Shown in pieces: positions 22,163 to 31,987 of a DNA stretch of 62,530 bases. The notes under the pieces are model-generated. The model was not told the DNA's origin. It ran no database searches and saw only the letters and a program-made list of their open reading frames with translations. This stretch comes from a virus. Each line of letters starts with the position of its first letter. Within the stretch, counting starts at the first letter, position 1. The translations under genes were made by a program, and so were the position numbers. The stretch spans positions 1 to 62,530 of IMG/VR virus record IMGVR_UViG_3300046689_000627, one strand, 5' to 3'.

Positions 22163-22956
22163 AGTCCGATGACCATCCAGTTGATGACGGTTGCGGTGGT
22201 GTTGGTGCGGGTGACCCACACGGTCAGGCCGGTGGAGGTGATGGCGGTGACGCCGACGCCGGTCACGTTGGTCCCCGGGGCGCCGGTCTGCGCGGTTGCG
22301 TAGGCGTAGAAGGTGGAGCCCGCCAGGCTCAGGCCGGTGACAGCGAGCGATGTCGGGGTGTTCGCTGCGGACGGGTTGATGGTGACCTGCCCGTATGACC
22401 AGTTCGAGGAGGTCATGACGCCGAGGACGTCGAAGTTGCACTGGGTGCTGGTCTCGCCCTGCACGTAGATGTACGGGGTCTGCCCGGCGTAGACGGACTC
22501 CAGGATCATCAGGGCCCGGTGGTCGGTTGCGCCGACCGACCCCGATGTCAGGGTGAAGTCGCTGTATTGGAAAGCGTCGGTGTCGTAGCTGAGGCCGGCC
22601 GGGACCTGGACGAGCCCGTTCTGGACGGGTCGGAACTGGAGGATCCCGGAGGCCAGGTAGGCGGAGAAGTTGTTCGGGTCCTGCAGCCCTCTGGTCCAGA
22701 GGCCGCCTCCGCCTCCGCTGTCTTCCGGGCCGAGTTCTGCCAGCAGTGTGGTGCCGTCGGTGTCGTAGATCTGCAGCGACTTGCTCTCCTGGCTGAGCAC
22801 GATCCGGGATCCGTCCGGCGCGGTCTGGAGCAGGCCGACCGTGGCGGATGTCAGCCTGCGGGCGGCCCGTAGTTCTTTCACCTGCCGTTCCAGGGCGGCG
22901 ACCTTGCGGGCCAGGGTTGTTGTGTCCGCGGGGAGTTGGTCCAGTTGGCGGGCCAT
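22159..22956 (-). CDS. Minor tail protein with N-terminal coiled coil
   Basis: A 265-residue protein from ATG 22956. A coiled coil (TTLARKVAALERQVKELRAA) is followed by a strand-rich part with GTTLLAELGPEDSGGGG and Ser/Thr-rich beta segments through to INWMVIGL. Such coil-plus-beta proteins follow the baseplate or fibre genes of actinophages and are likely tail-tip fibres. The start overlaps the stop of the preceding tail gene (TAATG). Confidence 0.65.
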   Translation of the reverse strand: MARQLDQLPADTTTLARKVAALERQVKELRAARRLTSATVGLLQTAPDGSRIVLSQESKSLQIYDTDGTTLLAELGPEDSGGGGGLWTRGLQDPNNFSAYLASGILQFRPVQNGLVQVPAGLSYDTDAFQYSDFTLTSGSVGATDHRALMILESVYAGQTPYIYVQGETSTQCNFDVLGVMTSSNWSYGQVTINPSAANTPTSLAVTGLSLAGSTFYAYATAQTGAPGTNVTGVGVTAITSTGLTVWVTRTNTTATVINWMVIGL

Positions 22957-24041
22957 TAGTTCTCCTCTACGAGGATGGGGCGGACCCGGTCTGCGGTTGG
23001 ATCGAGTTCCCACGACCAGCAGCGGGCGATGATGTCTGCGCCGTCTGGATGCCGGGGTGAGGTGTCCACGGCGAGCCGGAGGGTGTCCCCGAGGAACCAG
23101 TCCCAGTTCAGCCGGGGGGCTCGGGACGCGACGGCTTCGATCGCCCACACCTGGGCGCCCTGCTGCATGAGGGCGAGGGTTTGTGCTGCGTGTGATTCCA
23201 GCTGGTCGGGGTCGGTGAGACCCGTTGCTGGGGTGTAGCGGTATTCCCAGAGCGGCCAGCCGCCTGCGACCAGAGCTGTCGCCGTGTGTGCGGTCGAGGT
23301 GAGCCGGGAGGAGCCCTCGCCTTCGCCGCGGGCGATGACGACGGTGGCGCCTTTCCCGTCCTCGTAGGACTCCGACAGGGTGTAGCTGTCGACGCAGCCC
23401 GGGAAGTCGAACGTGCCCTCGGGAGTTGAGGCCTGGGTGCCGATAGCCGGGCGGACGCGTAGGGGAAACTGGAAACCGCTGTGGCTGGCATTCCATACCG
23501 TGTCGATGGTCCATTCCGGTCCGCCCTCCAAGGCCATGATCTCCTTGAGGCACGACAGGATCGTCTTGTCGTCGCCGTTGTCGGTCAGGTAGGTCATGGT
23601 GGTGCCCGTACTGGGGGCGTCGAGGATGATCGGTGGCCCGCTGGTCAGGGCTGGTGTGACGAGTGCGGTGATGACTGCCGCCTGGTCGGTGCCGATCAGG
23701 GTTTGGGTGCCGGGGTAGCGTCTGTCCAGGTAGAGCTCCAGGGTGGCGGCCCCCAGCTGGACGGTCTCGGTGCTGCCGCCGTCGCGGGTCAGGACGGCCC
23801 CGGCCCAGATCGGGGTGTCGGTTGCCGTGTCCACTGCGACGAGCAGGCTGCGGCCGGGGGCCGTTGCGGCATCCCATTCGCTTGGTGCGCCCGCCAGGTT
23901 GAGTTCGAACTGCAGGGTCGTGGAGTCGCCCAGTTTCCGGGTGAGGGCGCCTGTGGGTTTGAGGGAGCGGATGTCTTCGACGACGCCGCCGGTCTTCAGA
24001 TCGCAGCCGTACCAGGCCATCCGGTAGGGGCCGAGGGTCAC
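22956..24041 (-). CDS. Phage tail protein (siphovirus Gp37-like)
   Basis: A 361-residue protein from GTG 24041 (VTLGPYRMAWYGCDLKTGGV), overlapping the upstream stop by 4 bases. The order of strands (LTRKLGDSTTLQFELNL, IWAGAVLTRDGGS, LELYLDRRYP) and the later DWFLGDTLRLAVD fit the Gp37-like/ReqiPepy6 group of tail-tip proteins that follow the distal tail protein. It probably forms part of the baseplate hub. The assignment comes from order and fold pattern. Confidence 0.7.
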   Translation of the reverse strand: MTLGPYRMAWYGCDLKTGGVVEDIRSLKPTGALTRKLGDSTTLQFELNLAGAPSEWDAATAPGRSLLVAVDTATDTPIWAGAVLTRDGGSTETVQLGAATLELYLDRRYPGTQTLIGTDQAAVITALVTPALTSGPPIILDAPSTGTTMTYLTDNGDDKTILSCLKEIMALEGGPEWTIDTVWNASHSGFQFPLRVRPAIGTQASTPEGTFDFPGCVDSYTLSESYEDGKGATVVIARGEGEGSSRLTSTAHTATALVAGGWPLWEYRYTPATGLTDPDQLESHAAQTLALMQQGAQVWAIEAVASRAPRLNWDWFLGDTLRLAVDTSPRHPDGADIIARCWSWELDPTADRVRPILVEEN

Positions 24042-25102
24042 GTCGTGGCCTCGTACTGGCCGGTGACGGTGAATCGGTCGCCGGACGCCCACGTGTATGG
24101 GGAGATGGAGTCGGCGATGCCGGAGGCCACGGCGGCACCGGCCGCGGTGGCGCCGGCCATGTACAGCTGGAGAGTGAGGCCGTCAGCGGAGGTCTGCGCG
24201 ATACCGATGGCGCCTTTGCTGGTGCCGGGTGCGAAGGCCGTGGTGCCGATCGGGTAGTTGGCGACGGCCGCTGTGAAGGGCAGCGAGAAGATCCAGTTGT
24301 CGGCGCCGACCACTCCGGAACCGAAGTTGGTGGTCGACCCGAAGGTGATGTTCATGGTGTACAGGACCGTGCGGCCCAGTTTGCTGTAGCGGCAGTCCAC
24401 GGTGGCGTTGCCGAAGGAGGGCAGGTGGCTGCCGGTCGTCGTCGACCAGGTGGGCGTCCACGACGTCCAGGCGCCCGTCATCTTCTGGTAGGTGTCCCAG
24501 GTGCTGCCGTTGTACCTGAGCAGGTTGGTGCCGTTGTCGTAGTACTGCCCGGTGTACGGCGTGCTGGGCGCGCTGGAGGAGGGAAGGATGCCGCCCGGGG
24601 CGACCGTGTAGTTGAGTACCGCGGTGGACACGGACGGGGATCCGCTGCCGGAGTGCGGCACGGTGATCGTGGCGAGCGGGATGTAGATCTGCGTGCCTGC
24701 CGGGGTCGGTGCGACCGGCGTGGATGAGGGGGTGCCGGCGAGGTAGACGGCGTCGGCCTGGTTGAGGCCGGACGCGTCCACGCTGTTGTCCCACACCCTC
24801 AAATAGACCAGGTCGATCCGGTCGAGGGTGGCGTGCGCTGCAGTCAGTGTCAGGGTTGCGGCGGCGGACAGGCATGCCCGGTAGACGCCTTGCCCGGACA
24901 GGTACTGCACGTCCGCGACCCCGGTCGTCACGGTGATCGTGGATCCGGCGAGGGTGACGTTGAGGCCGCTGCCGCCTGGGCGGGCGCCGGCGCGGACGCC
25001 GAGCGCTGTTCCGTCGTGCATGCCGGTGATGATGTCGCCGCGGCGCAGGCTCAGCGCGGCGTAGGAGAGGCTGTCGATCCATTTCGGTGTGGCTTCCGCC
25101 AT
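24038..25102 (-). CDS. Minor tail / candidate receptor-binding protein
   Basis: A 354-residue protein starting MAEATPKWIDSLSYAALSLR. The N-terminal half resembles actinophage baseplate proteins (TLDRIDLVYLRVWDNSVDAS, YIPLATITVPHSG). A YTGQYYDNGTNLLRYNGSTW module and a Trp/Thr-rich beta domain follow, typical of tail fibres. It is likely involved in host recognition. It lies 12 bases after the distal tail gene. Confidence 0.7.
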   Translation of the reverse strand: MAEATPKWIDSLSYAALSLRRGDIITGMHDGTALGVRAGARPGGSGLNVTLAGSTITVTTGVADVQYLSGQGVYRACLSAAATLTLTAAHATLDRIDLVYLRVWDNSVDASGLNQADAVYLAGTPSSTPVAPTPAGTQIYIPLATITVPHSGSGSPSVSTAVLNYTVAPGGILPSSSAPSTPYTGQYYDNGTNLLRYNGSTWDTYQKMTGAWTSWTPTWSTTTGSHLPSFGNATVDCRYSKLGRTVLYTMNITFGSTTNFGSGVVGADNWIFSLPFTAAVANYPIGTTAFAPGTSKGAIGIAQTSADGLTLQLYMAGATAAGAAVASGIADSISPYTWASGDRFTVTGQYEATT

Positions 25103-25114
25103 GGCGGCCTCCCT

Positions 25115-25990
25115 TTACTGCCAGGCCGAGCGCCAGGAGACGCTCAGGGTCGCGGTCGCGTTGTATGAGGTGGACGTGAACAGGTAGCGGACCACCGACC
25201 CGGCGGGGATGGTGGGCCAGCCGGACGGAACGGTGAGGAAGCGCCGTCTTGAGGCGCTGCCGTTGAGGATCACCGTGTGGGCGTCGGTGTCGATGACCAG
25301 GACGTCGCCGGAGGCGAGGTCCTGGGTGAAGGTGAGGATGCGGACGCTGCCGTCCGGCATCTGCGCCTGGATTACCGGCGCGACGACCGGGCCGGTGATG
25401 GTGAGGACGGGCCGGGTTTCGAACGTGCCGATGTTCGTGGCGTCGACCTCCCCGGCCACCGTGGTCGCGGACAGCGTCCACGGGGTGGTGGCGGGCAGGG
25501 TGAGGCCGCCCGTGACGGACGGGAGCCCGGTGCTGCCGGACAGCAGGGTGGTGCTGTAGCGGCGCGGATCCGCTGCGGTCACCATCACGCTGTAGGTGGC
25601 GATCCGGTCCGTCACGTAGGCGAACAGCGGCTTGCCCGACCGGCGCACGGCGGCTTGTTTCGGAGTCGCCAGGTCGTAGACCACCAGTGTGGTGTCCGTG
25701 AGCGCAGCCGCGGACCGCAGCTGCTCCAGGGCATTCTCCAGGGTCATCCGGTCCGGGGCGATCACCGTCCCGGCCAGCGTGATCGGGCGAGCCCCGTAGT
25801 ACACAGGCGACGCCCATGCGCCGTGGTCGGCCTCCCGCTCGGTGTACTCGGACCGGACGTCGGGGCTGTCCCAGCCCTCAAGGGACTGGAGCGACCAGGA
25901 GACCCCGGCCGTGTCCACTCCGCCGAGCGGGATGGCGCCGAGGTCTACCCGGAGGCCGCCGAGATCCGTTCCGGGAATCCCTGCAGGCAT
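25115..25990 (-). CDS. Distal tail (Dit-like) protein
   Basis: A 291-residue protein from ATG 25990 (AAAGGGGG upstream; a GTG one codon earlier is possible). WSLQSLEGWDSPDVRSEYTE, GARPITLAGTVIA and LEQLRSAAA match the N-terminal Dit-type domain. A beta-rich C-terminal part holds ADPRRYSTTLL and a galectin-like region (VVAPVIQAQMPDGSVRILTF). It sits directly after the tape measure gene, the usual Dit position. Dit forms the ring joining tail tube and tip. Confidence 0.8.
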   Translation of the reverse strand: MPAGIPGTDLGGLRVDLGAIPLGGVDTAGVSWSLQSLEGWDSPDVRSEYTEREADHGAWASPVYYGARPITLAGTVIAPDRMTLENALEQLRSAAALTDTTLVVYDLATPKQAAVRRSGKPLFAYVTDRIATYSVMVTAADPRRYSTTLLSGSTGLPSVTGGLTLPATTPWTLSATTVAGEVDATNIGTFETRPVLTITGPVVAPVIQAQMPDGSVRILTFTQDLASGDVLVIDTDAHTVILNGSASRRRFLTVPSGWPTIPAGSVVRYLFTSTSYNATATLSVSWRSAWQ

Positions 25991-26003
25991 CACCCACCCC
26001 CTT

Positions 26004-29000
26004 TCAGCCCACGAAGTTCACGTGGCGGGCAATGTCGGCGGCCTGTTCGACCGCGGTCTGCTTGGCGCCGTTGAGGGTGATGTTGGTGATGCGGTCGCCG
26101 CGACCTCCCATCCACTGGCCGGAGTAGCCGCTGCTGGCGTACCGGCTGGCCGGCACCAGGTGGTAGCCGAGTGCTGCCGCCGAGGCGGCGAGCAGGGACC
26201 GGCTGCGGGCGGTACGCGTGAGCGGGATGAACGCCTCGGGTACGCCGGCTTCCCCGGCGAGGACCGGGGTGGGCTGGGTGAGGATGTCGCCGAGCGCCAT
26301 CGGCTGCCCGCCCTGCGCAACCCACTGCCGCACGAAGGTGTCCTTGTTCGCGGCGGGCAGCGCACTGATCTGCTTGGTCATCTTCGGCACCAGGGCCTTG
26401 ATGACGTCGGTGGTCAGGCCTGCGGCGATCAGGTCCGCGTAGCCGCGGCCGGTGCCTCCTCGCAGGGTGGACAGCAGGGTCAGGCTGTTGGCGAGGTCGT
26501 CGCCGGTGAGCGTGTTCTGCGCGGTGGAGACGGCCTTGTTGGCGGTGGCCGCGTCCTTGGCTGAGCCGGTGGCGGCTTGGTGGGCGACGGCCATCGCGTT
26601 GGAGTCGCCCTGCGCGGCCAGGGCCTGGGCGAGGTCGCCGTAGCCTTCCGCTGCGAGCTTTTGCAGGTCGGCGGCGAACTGCTGGTTCTGCTGGGTGGAG
26701 GCGTTCAGTTGCTTGTCGAAGTCCTTCAGTGTCGCCTTGGCGGTGTCACCGGTCTTCTGCAGCTTCTTGACGATGTCCTTGAACTGCTTGTCCGAGGCCC
26801 CGGCCAGCGAGTTGACGAGGGCGTAGCCGTCCTGGCCCATGCCCTCCAGGAGCGACTCGACTTCGGCGCCACCCCGCTTGGAGATTTTCGCGAGGTTGCC
26901 GCGCCACTTGTCCGTCGCCGCGACACTCGCGTTGAGCTGCTTCTCGTAGGCGGCCAAGTCGAACCCGGTGGGTGCCTTCGCTCCCTTCTTCACACCGAGG
27001 GCCTTGTCCGCGTCGTAGACGTGCTGCCGGTCCTTGCTGACCGTCTTGTCCGCAGCCTTCTTCGCCCCCCTGGCCTTGTCAACGCGCTCCTCGGCCGCCC
27101 GTAGCTGGGCCGCGGTGTGGTGCTCGTGACGCACCCTGGCCAGGTTCTTCTCCGCGGCGTTGAGGTCGTTGACCGCCTTCGTTTGCGCCTTCAGTGCCGA
27201 GTTGAGGGTGTTCCACGCATCCTTGAGGGCCTGAACAGCGTTGTCGTAACGGGTCTTGGCGTCCGAGGGGCCGCCGAGGACCGGCTGGCCGCTCGGCGTG
27301 TAGGTGAAGCCGGCGAGGCCTCCGGATGCGTACCGCTGGGCGTTGAGCTGGTCGAACATGGCCACGCCGTACTTCTGGACGGCCGCCGCCTTGATGACGT
27401 ACTCGCCGTTGGAGATGAGCGCCGGGATGCTGTCCGAGGTGCCCGTGCCGGGCCCGGCGACCGGGCCGCCGAACGGGATGTACTGCACGTTCCCGCCGTC
27501 GGCGTAGCGGCGGATGAGACCACCCTGGGCATGACCTCCGGTGGCCGAGTTACCGGAATAGCCTTTGTTGCGGACCTGCTGGTAGTAGGTGGTGACGGTG
27601 ACCGTCTTGCCGTGCAGGGAGTCGATGTAGCGCTGGATGGCCTGCGCGGCGGAGATCGGGCCGCCGGTCGGCAGGGTGATGGTGACCTGCTTGCCGTGCG
27701 TGCGGGAGATGTGGAAGCCGAGCGCGGTCAGCGCCCCCTCGGCGTCCTTGGTGAGCGCGGACATGGTGACGGACTTGCCGTGCGTGGCCGCGACCTTGTT
27801 CTGCACGTTCTGCAGGTCGGTGAGGGCCTTGCCGGTCAGCGCCGTCACGGCGACCGACTTGCCGGGCAGCTTCATCGCGATCAGCGCATCCAGGGCAGCG
27901 GCGGCCTTGCCGGTCGGGGCGGTGATCTCCATCTGGCGTCCGCCGGGCAGTGTCTTGACCTTGAAGCCGACGGACTCGATGTCCTTCAGGGCGTCCTTGG
28001 TCAGCGCGGACACCTTGATGACGCTGCCCTTCGGCATGTGCCCGGCCAGGCCCTGTACGTACAGCAGTTGCTTTTGCGTGTCCGACAGGCCCGGCGTGGA
28101 CATGGTGATGGCCAGGCTGCTGGGGATGAACCCCATCTGCGCGGCCAGCTCCTTGGCCTGGTCCGCGGTGAGTCCGAAGGCCTGGCCCGCCTTGACCGCA
28201 GCCTGGTAGGCCGTTTCCATGCGCGCCTCGGCCTGCTGAAGGGCAGGCACCACACCGGTGCCGTTGGCCCGCGCGAAGTCGTAGGTCGACTGCGCGGCGG
28301 ACGCGGTCTGCTCGTTGAGGGCCTGCAGTTTGTTCCACAGGCTCTGGCCGTTCTCCGAGGTCGTGTTGAGTGATCCGTCGACCTGGAGGAGGGCTTTGCC
28401 GTAGCCCTTGGACTTGTCGGCGCCGTCCTTGTAGCTGCTGTTGAGGTCGAGGATCGCGGAGTTCATCTGCGCCACCGCAGCCTGAACGTCCAGTTCGCCG
28501 CCCGAGAGCAGGTCCAATGCGGTGTGCAGGGCGGTGGCCTTCGTGTCCGCGTCGGAAGCGCTGTCGCCGAGGGTCTTGATGGCGGTCTGCAGCCGCCCCG
28601 TCGGGTCGGTCGCATCCAGGGCGGCCGCCCCGGAGCCCTTCACGGCGTCGGCCAGGTCCTGCTGCTTCTTCCGGGCCGTGTCGAACTCGCCGGACAGGCC
28701 TCCGAGGGCATCTGCGGCGTCCTTGTAGGACTGTCCGAGCGGGGTGAACACCCGCTCCTTGCCCATCTTGCCGACCGTCACCCACTCTTTGTTGGCGTTG
28801 GCGGCAGCAAGGAGTTTCGTCCGCAAGGCGTCAACGCTCGTGCCCTGCCCCAGATAGGCGTCCGTGAGCTGGGTGGTGCCGACACCCGCCTCGTGCATGA
28901 CGTCCAGTAGCTGCGTCTTGCCGTCCTTGAGTTTCGCGTCCGCGAGGGTCTGCACGGCTGCGGCCCGGACACTGCCGTCTGCCACGCCGGCGGACTGCTG

Positions 29001-31295
29001 GAGCGCCTGGGTGAGGCTGGAGATCCGCTGCTGGTGTGCGGCCGCCGCTGCGGCGGCCTCCTGCTGCTTCTTCGCCAGCAGATCAAGGCCGATCATGGCG
29101 GCGCCGAGGGCGACACCCCACGGCCCGCCGAGGAACGCCCACAGGCCACGTGCCGCGCCCATCAGGCCACGCCCGGCACCCGTGCCGATCGCCGCCATCG
29201 CCCCGCCCGCCGCAGCCCGGAACCCGGACAGGCGGCCGCCGGCCTCCTGGATCCCGGCGGAGGCGCTGCGGAAACTGGTGCCCATCGCCGCGATGGTCGG
29301 GCTGCGCTGCTCCAGTTCGGCCATGAGGCCGCCGAACCGGCCGAGCGTGACACCGGCGTTCGCGGCCTGCACCCGCTGATACAGGCTCGCGTCGCCGATC
29401 CCGCGGAACGCATTGATACCAGCCCGGCCGAAGTCGGCGACCGCGCTCTGCATGCCCTGGATCTGCCCCCGGAACGGGCGCATCGCCAGCATCGACAGCA
29501 CGGACAGCTGAATCGGCCCCGGCAGCGCGGCGAACGCGTGCGCGAGGCCGCCGACCAGTTCACCGATCGGCCGCAGGACTCCGGTCATGTCGCCGAACAG
29601 GCCGACACCGACCTGGAGGCGGCCGGTGAGCACGCCAAGGGCACCCGCCCCCGAGGAGACGGACGACACCATGGTGTGCAGGCCACCGAGCAGCGGCTGG
29701 GCTGCCGCGCCCGCGTTGTCCAGGGCCTGGCCGAGGGAGTGGATGGAGGCGATTGCCAGCGGGGCCGCCGCGACCGCCGTCGACGTCAGCGCCGCCTTCA
29801 CGGGGGTGGTGAGATCCTGGGCGGCGCGCGCGATCCCGCTGCCTGCGGCGCGCAGCTTCGCCTCGACCGTGGGCCCGTAGATGTCCCACAGGTCCCCGGC
29901 GATGCGGATGCCATCCTTGATGTACGGGATGGCGTCCGAGACGCCCTGCGACATTTTGCGGGTGATGCCCTCGAGGGCAGGCGAGACCCCCAGGTACACC
30001 TGCAGGAACGCGCTCTGGAGTTGCTTGCCGAGGCCGCGCATGGCGCCGCCCAGGCCCTTGCTCTCGGCGGCGGCCAGCGCTGCGGCCCCGCCGACGCGGC
30101 CGACCTGCACGCCGAACTGCTGAAAGGCGGTGCCGCCCTGGTGCGCAAGGGCCACCATGGCCGCCAGCGCGGGCTTGCCGAACGCCATCGCACTCGCGGC
30201 GGTGAACTGCTGCGTCGACATGTGCTCCTGGGCGGCACCGAGCTGGGTGATGACGTACTGCAGGCCCTTGAACCGGCCCTGCGAGTCGAACGCCTCGATG
30301 CCGAGTTCCTGCAAGCCCTTCTTGGCCTGTGTGGTCGGCTTCGACATGTTCACCAGCGCCGACCGCAGCGCGGTGCCCGCGGTCTCGCCGATGATGCCGG
30401 ACTTTCCGAGCAGACCGACCGCGGTCGCGGTGTCCTTGATGGAGACGCCCATGGTGTGGGCGATGGGGCCCACGTACTTCATGGCGTAGTAGATGTCCAT
30501 GAGTTCGCCGCTGGCGCTGTTCGCGGTGTTGGCGAGGACGTCGGCGACGTGGGTGGCTTCGGTGGACTTGAGGGCGAACTGGTCCATGACGTCGCCCTCG
30601 ATCTTCGCCGCCGTAGCGACGTCGGTGCGGGCAGCCGCCGACAGCTGGATCGTGCCCCGGGCGGCCTTGATGGCGTCCTGCGCGGACAGGCCCGCCTTCG
30701 CGAGCTCCACCATCGCGTCCGCGGCCTCCGCAGCGTTCGCACTGGGGAGTTTCATGTCGGCGCCGAGCACCTGGGCTTCCCGCCCGGCCGCCGACATCTG
30801 CGCCCCCGAGGCCCGGGTGACCTCGAGGAACTTGTTCATCGAGTCCGTGTACTCATTACCCGCATGGACGATGTCGTGCAGGCCGTACAGGATCGCCCCA
30901 CCCGCAAGGAGGGCGCCGAGGTGCTTGACCGGGCCGATGACCGACTCGACACCGGAACGGACGTGGCCCATGCCGTCGCGGGCCGCGCTCCCCAGCCGGC
31001 CGAACACGCCCGGCGCCGCGGCGGCCTCGTCGCGTACTGCACGCACCCCGCGCCCGGCGGCCAGAGCGGCGGCCTCTCCCTCGCGGACTCCTGCCGCGCC
31101 GCCCCGGGCCCCAGCGCCGAGCGCCGTCATGCCTGCGCGGGCTGCTGCTGCGTCGGCGCCCAGCGCCCGCACCCCACGCCCGGCGACCGCCGCGGCCTCC
31201 CCGACGGCGGTGATGGACGCTGCTCCCCCGGTCATCGCTGCGGCGACACCCGGGAGTTCAGCGATGACCCGGACGCGGACAGTACGGTCGGTCAC
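26004..31295 (-). CDS. Tape measure protein
   Basis: A 1763-residue protein from GTG 31295, the longest gene here, in the position that sets tail length. It is Ala/Gly-rich and largely helical, with hydrophobic segments at ~122-142 and ~712-740. A TMP core spans ~165-400 (NEYTDSMNKFLEVTRASG, SGELMDIYYAMKYVG, SIKDTATAVGLLGKSGI). About 150 residues of ~35-residue repeats lie near 1095-1245 (KVSALTKDALKDI, VAVTALTGKALTDL, VTMSALTKDAEGAL), with a coiled-coil C-terminal part. A 1763-residue protein predicts a tail on the order of 260 nm at ~0.15 nm per residue. Confidence 0.93.
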   Translation of the reverse strand: MTDRTVRVRVIAELPGVAAAMTGGAASITAVGEAAAVAGRGVRALGADAAAARAGMTALGAGARGGAAGVREGEAAALAAGRGVRAVRDEAAAAPGVFGRLGSAARDGMGHVRSGVESVIGPVKHLGALLAGGAILYGLHDIVHAGNEYTDSMNKFLEVTRASGAQMSAAGREAQVLGADMKLPSANAAEAADAMVELAKAGLSAQDAIKAARGTIQLSAAARTDVATAAKIEGDVMDQFALKSTEATHVADVLANTANSASGELMDIYYAMKYVGPIAHTMGVSIKDTATAVGLLGKSGIIGETAGTALRSALVNMSKPTTQAKKGLQELGIEAFDSQGRFKGLQYVITQLGAAQEHMSTQQFTAASAMAFGKPALAAMVALAHQGGTAFQQFGVQVGRVGGAAALAAAESKGLGGAMRGLGKQLQSAFLQVYLGVSPALEGITRKMSQGVSDAIPYIKDGIRIAGDLWDIYGPTVEAKLRAAGSGIARAAQDLTTPVKAALTSTAVAAAPLAIASIHSLGQALDNAGAAAQPLLGGLHTMVSSVSSGAGALGVLTGRLQVGVGLFGDMTGVLRPIGELVGGLAHAFAALPGPIQLSVLSMLAMRPFRGQIQGMQSAVADFGRAGINAFRGIGDASLYQRVQAANAGVTLGRFGGLMAELEQRSPTIAAMGTSFRSASAGIQEAGGRLSGFRAAAGGAMAAIGTGAGRGLMGAARGLWAFLGGPWGVALGAAMIGLDLLAKKQQEAAAAAAAHQQRISSLTQALQQSAGVADGSVRAAAVQTLADAKLKDGKTQLLDVMHEAGVGTTQLTDAYLGQGTSVDALRTKLLAAANANKEWVTVGKMGKERVFTPLGQSYKDAADALGGLSGEFDTARKKQQDLADAVKGSGAAALDATDPTGRLQTAIKTLGDSASDADTKATALHTALDLLSGGELDVQAAVAQMNSAILDLNSSYKDGADKSKGYGKALLQVDGSLNTTSENGQSLWNKLQALNEQTASAAQSTYDFARANGTGVVPALQQAEARMETAYQAAVKAGQAFGLTADQAKELAAQMGFIPSSLAITMSTPGLSDTQKQLLYVQGLAGHMPKGSVIKVSALTKDALKDIESVGFKVKTLPGGRQMEITAPTGKAAAALDALIAMKLPGKSVAVTALTGKALTDLQNVQNKVAATHGKSVTMSALTKDAEGALTALGFHISRTHGKQVTITLPTGGPISAAQAIQRYIDSLHGKTVTVTTYYQQVRNKGYSGNSATGGHAQGGLIRRYADGGNVQYIPFGGPVAGPGTGTSDSIPALISNGEYVIKAAAVQKYGVAMFDQLNAQRYASGGLAGFTYTPSGQPVLGGPSDAKTRYDNAVQALKDAWNTLNSALKAQTKAVNDLNAAEKNLARVRHEHHTAAQLRAAEERVDKARGAKKAADKTVSKDRQHVYDADKALGVKKGAKAPTGFDLAAYEKQLNASVAATDKWRGNLAKISKRGGAEVESLLEGMGQDGYALVNSLAGASDKQFKDIVKKLQKTGDTAKATLKDFDKQLNASTQQNQQFAADLQKLAAEGYGDLAQALAAQGDSNAMAVAHQAATGSAKDAATANKAVSTAQNTLTGDDLANSLTLLSTLRGGTGRGYADLIAAGLTTDVIKALVPKMTKQISALPAANKDTFVRQWVAQGGQPMALGDILTQPTPVLAGEAGVPEAFIPLTRTARSRSLLAASAAALGYHLVPASRYASSGYSGQWMGGRGDRITNITLNGAKQTAVEQAADIARHVNFVG

Positions 31296-31340
31296 GGCTG
31301 CCCCCGATCTTCAGTTGTTGAGCAGGAGCAGTGGTTCAGG

Positions 31341-31955
31341 TCAACTGGTGGACAGTCCGAAGGAGCGCAGTACGTCGGCCGCGGCCTGTGACGGCGGCCC
31401 GAGCTCGCCGGTTTGGAACTGGACGTTCAGCGCGGTGTTCCACAGCAGCGACAGCTGGCCGTCGGAGATGTCGTCCCAGAACGCGGCGAACTCCTCCGGC
31501 GTTTCCGGCTTGGGCTCGACGAGCTGGGCTTCGACGAGGACCGGCGCGAACGCGTCCGGGTCGAAGGGAGGCTCTTCGCTGCCGCCTCGCTTGGCTGCGG
31601 CTTCGATCTGCTCCTTCGTCGGCGGGTTCTCCAGCTGGAGCTTTTGGTAGAGGCGGTGCGGGACGGCCTCGAGGACGAACCGCACCCGCGACGCCTCAGC
31701 CTGCGCCTCCACGTCTACGAGACGCTTCGCGACATCGCGGGCAGTCTCCGTGCTGTTGACCTCGTCGTGCCGCTGGGCCCGCTCCAGGAGCTCCTCGAGG
31801 GCGCCGATCTCGGCGGACGCCTCGGCGTCCATGACCATGTCGACGTGACGGCGCGGGCGCTGGATCTTGGCGCGGATGTCGCCGAACGTCAGCGCCGGCT
31901 TCGCGGCCCGGCGCGCGGGCGGCTTCCTGCTTGTGCTCGTTGTTCTGGTTGTCAT
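31341..31955 (-). CDS. Tail assembly chaperone paralogue
   Basis: A 204-residue protein. A basic start leads to a body of family pattern: DMVMDAEASAEIGALEELLE, VRFVLEAVPHRLYQKLQLEN, FDPDAFAPVLVEAQLVEP, then WDDISDGQLSLLWNTALNVQ. This parallels the 158-residue chaperone at 32723-33199. It sits just upstream of the tape measure gene. I see no slippery heptamer leading to a further frame at its end. A second chaperone in this position is unusual. Confidence 0.7.
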   Translation of the reverse strand: MTTRTTSTSRKPPARRAAKPALTFGDIRAKIQRPRRHVDMVMDAEASAEIGALEELLERAQRHDEVNSTETARDVAKRLVDVEAQAEASRVRFVLEAVPHRLYQKLQLENPPTKEQIEAAAKRGGSEEPPFDPDAFAPVLVEAQLVEPKPETPEEFAAFWDDISDGQLSLLWNTALNVQFQTGELGPPSQAAADVLRSFGLSTS

Positions 31956-31987
31956 GGGGTCCCTGTCCTTGAAGTGGTGCGTGGTGC

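Noticed and set aside
29034-31391. 785-codon plus-strand open frame
   Set aside because: Antisense to the tape measure gene; Arg/Gly/Ala-rich without any domain.
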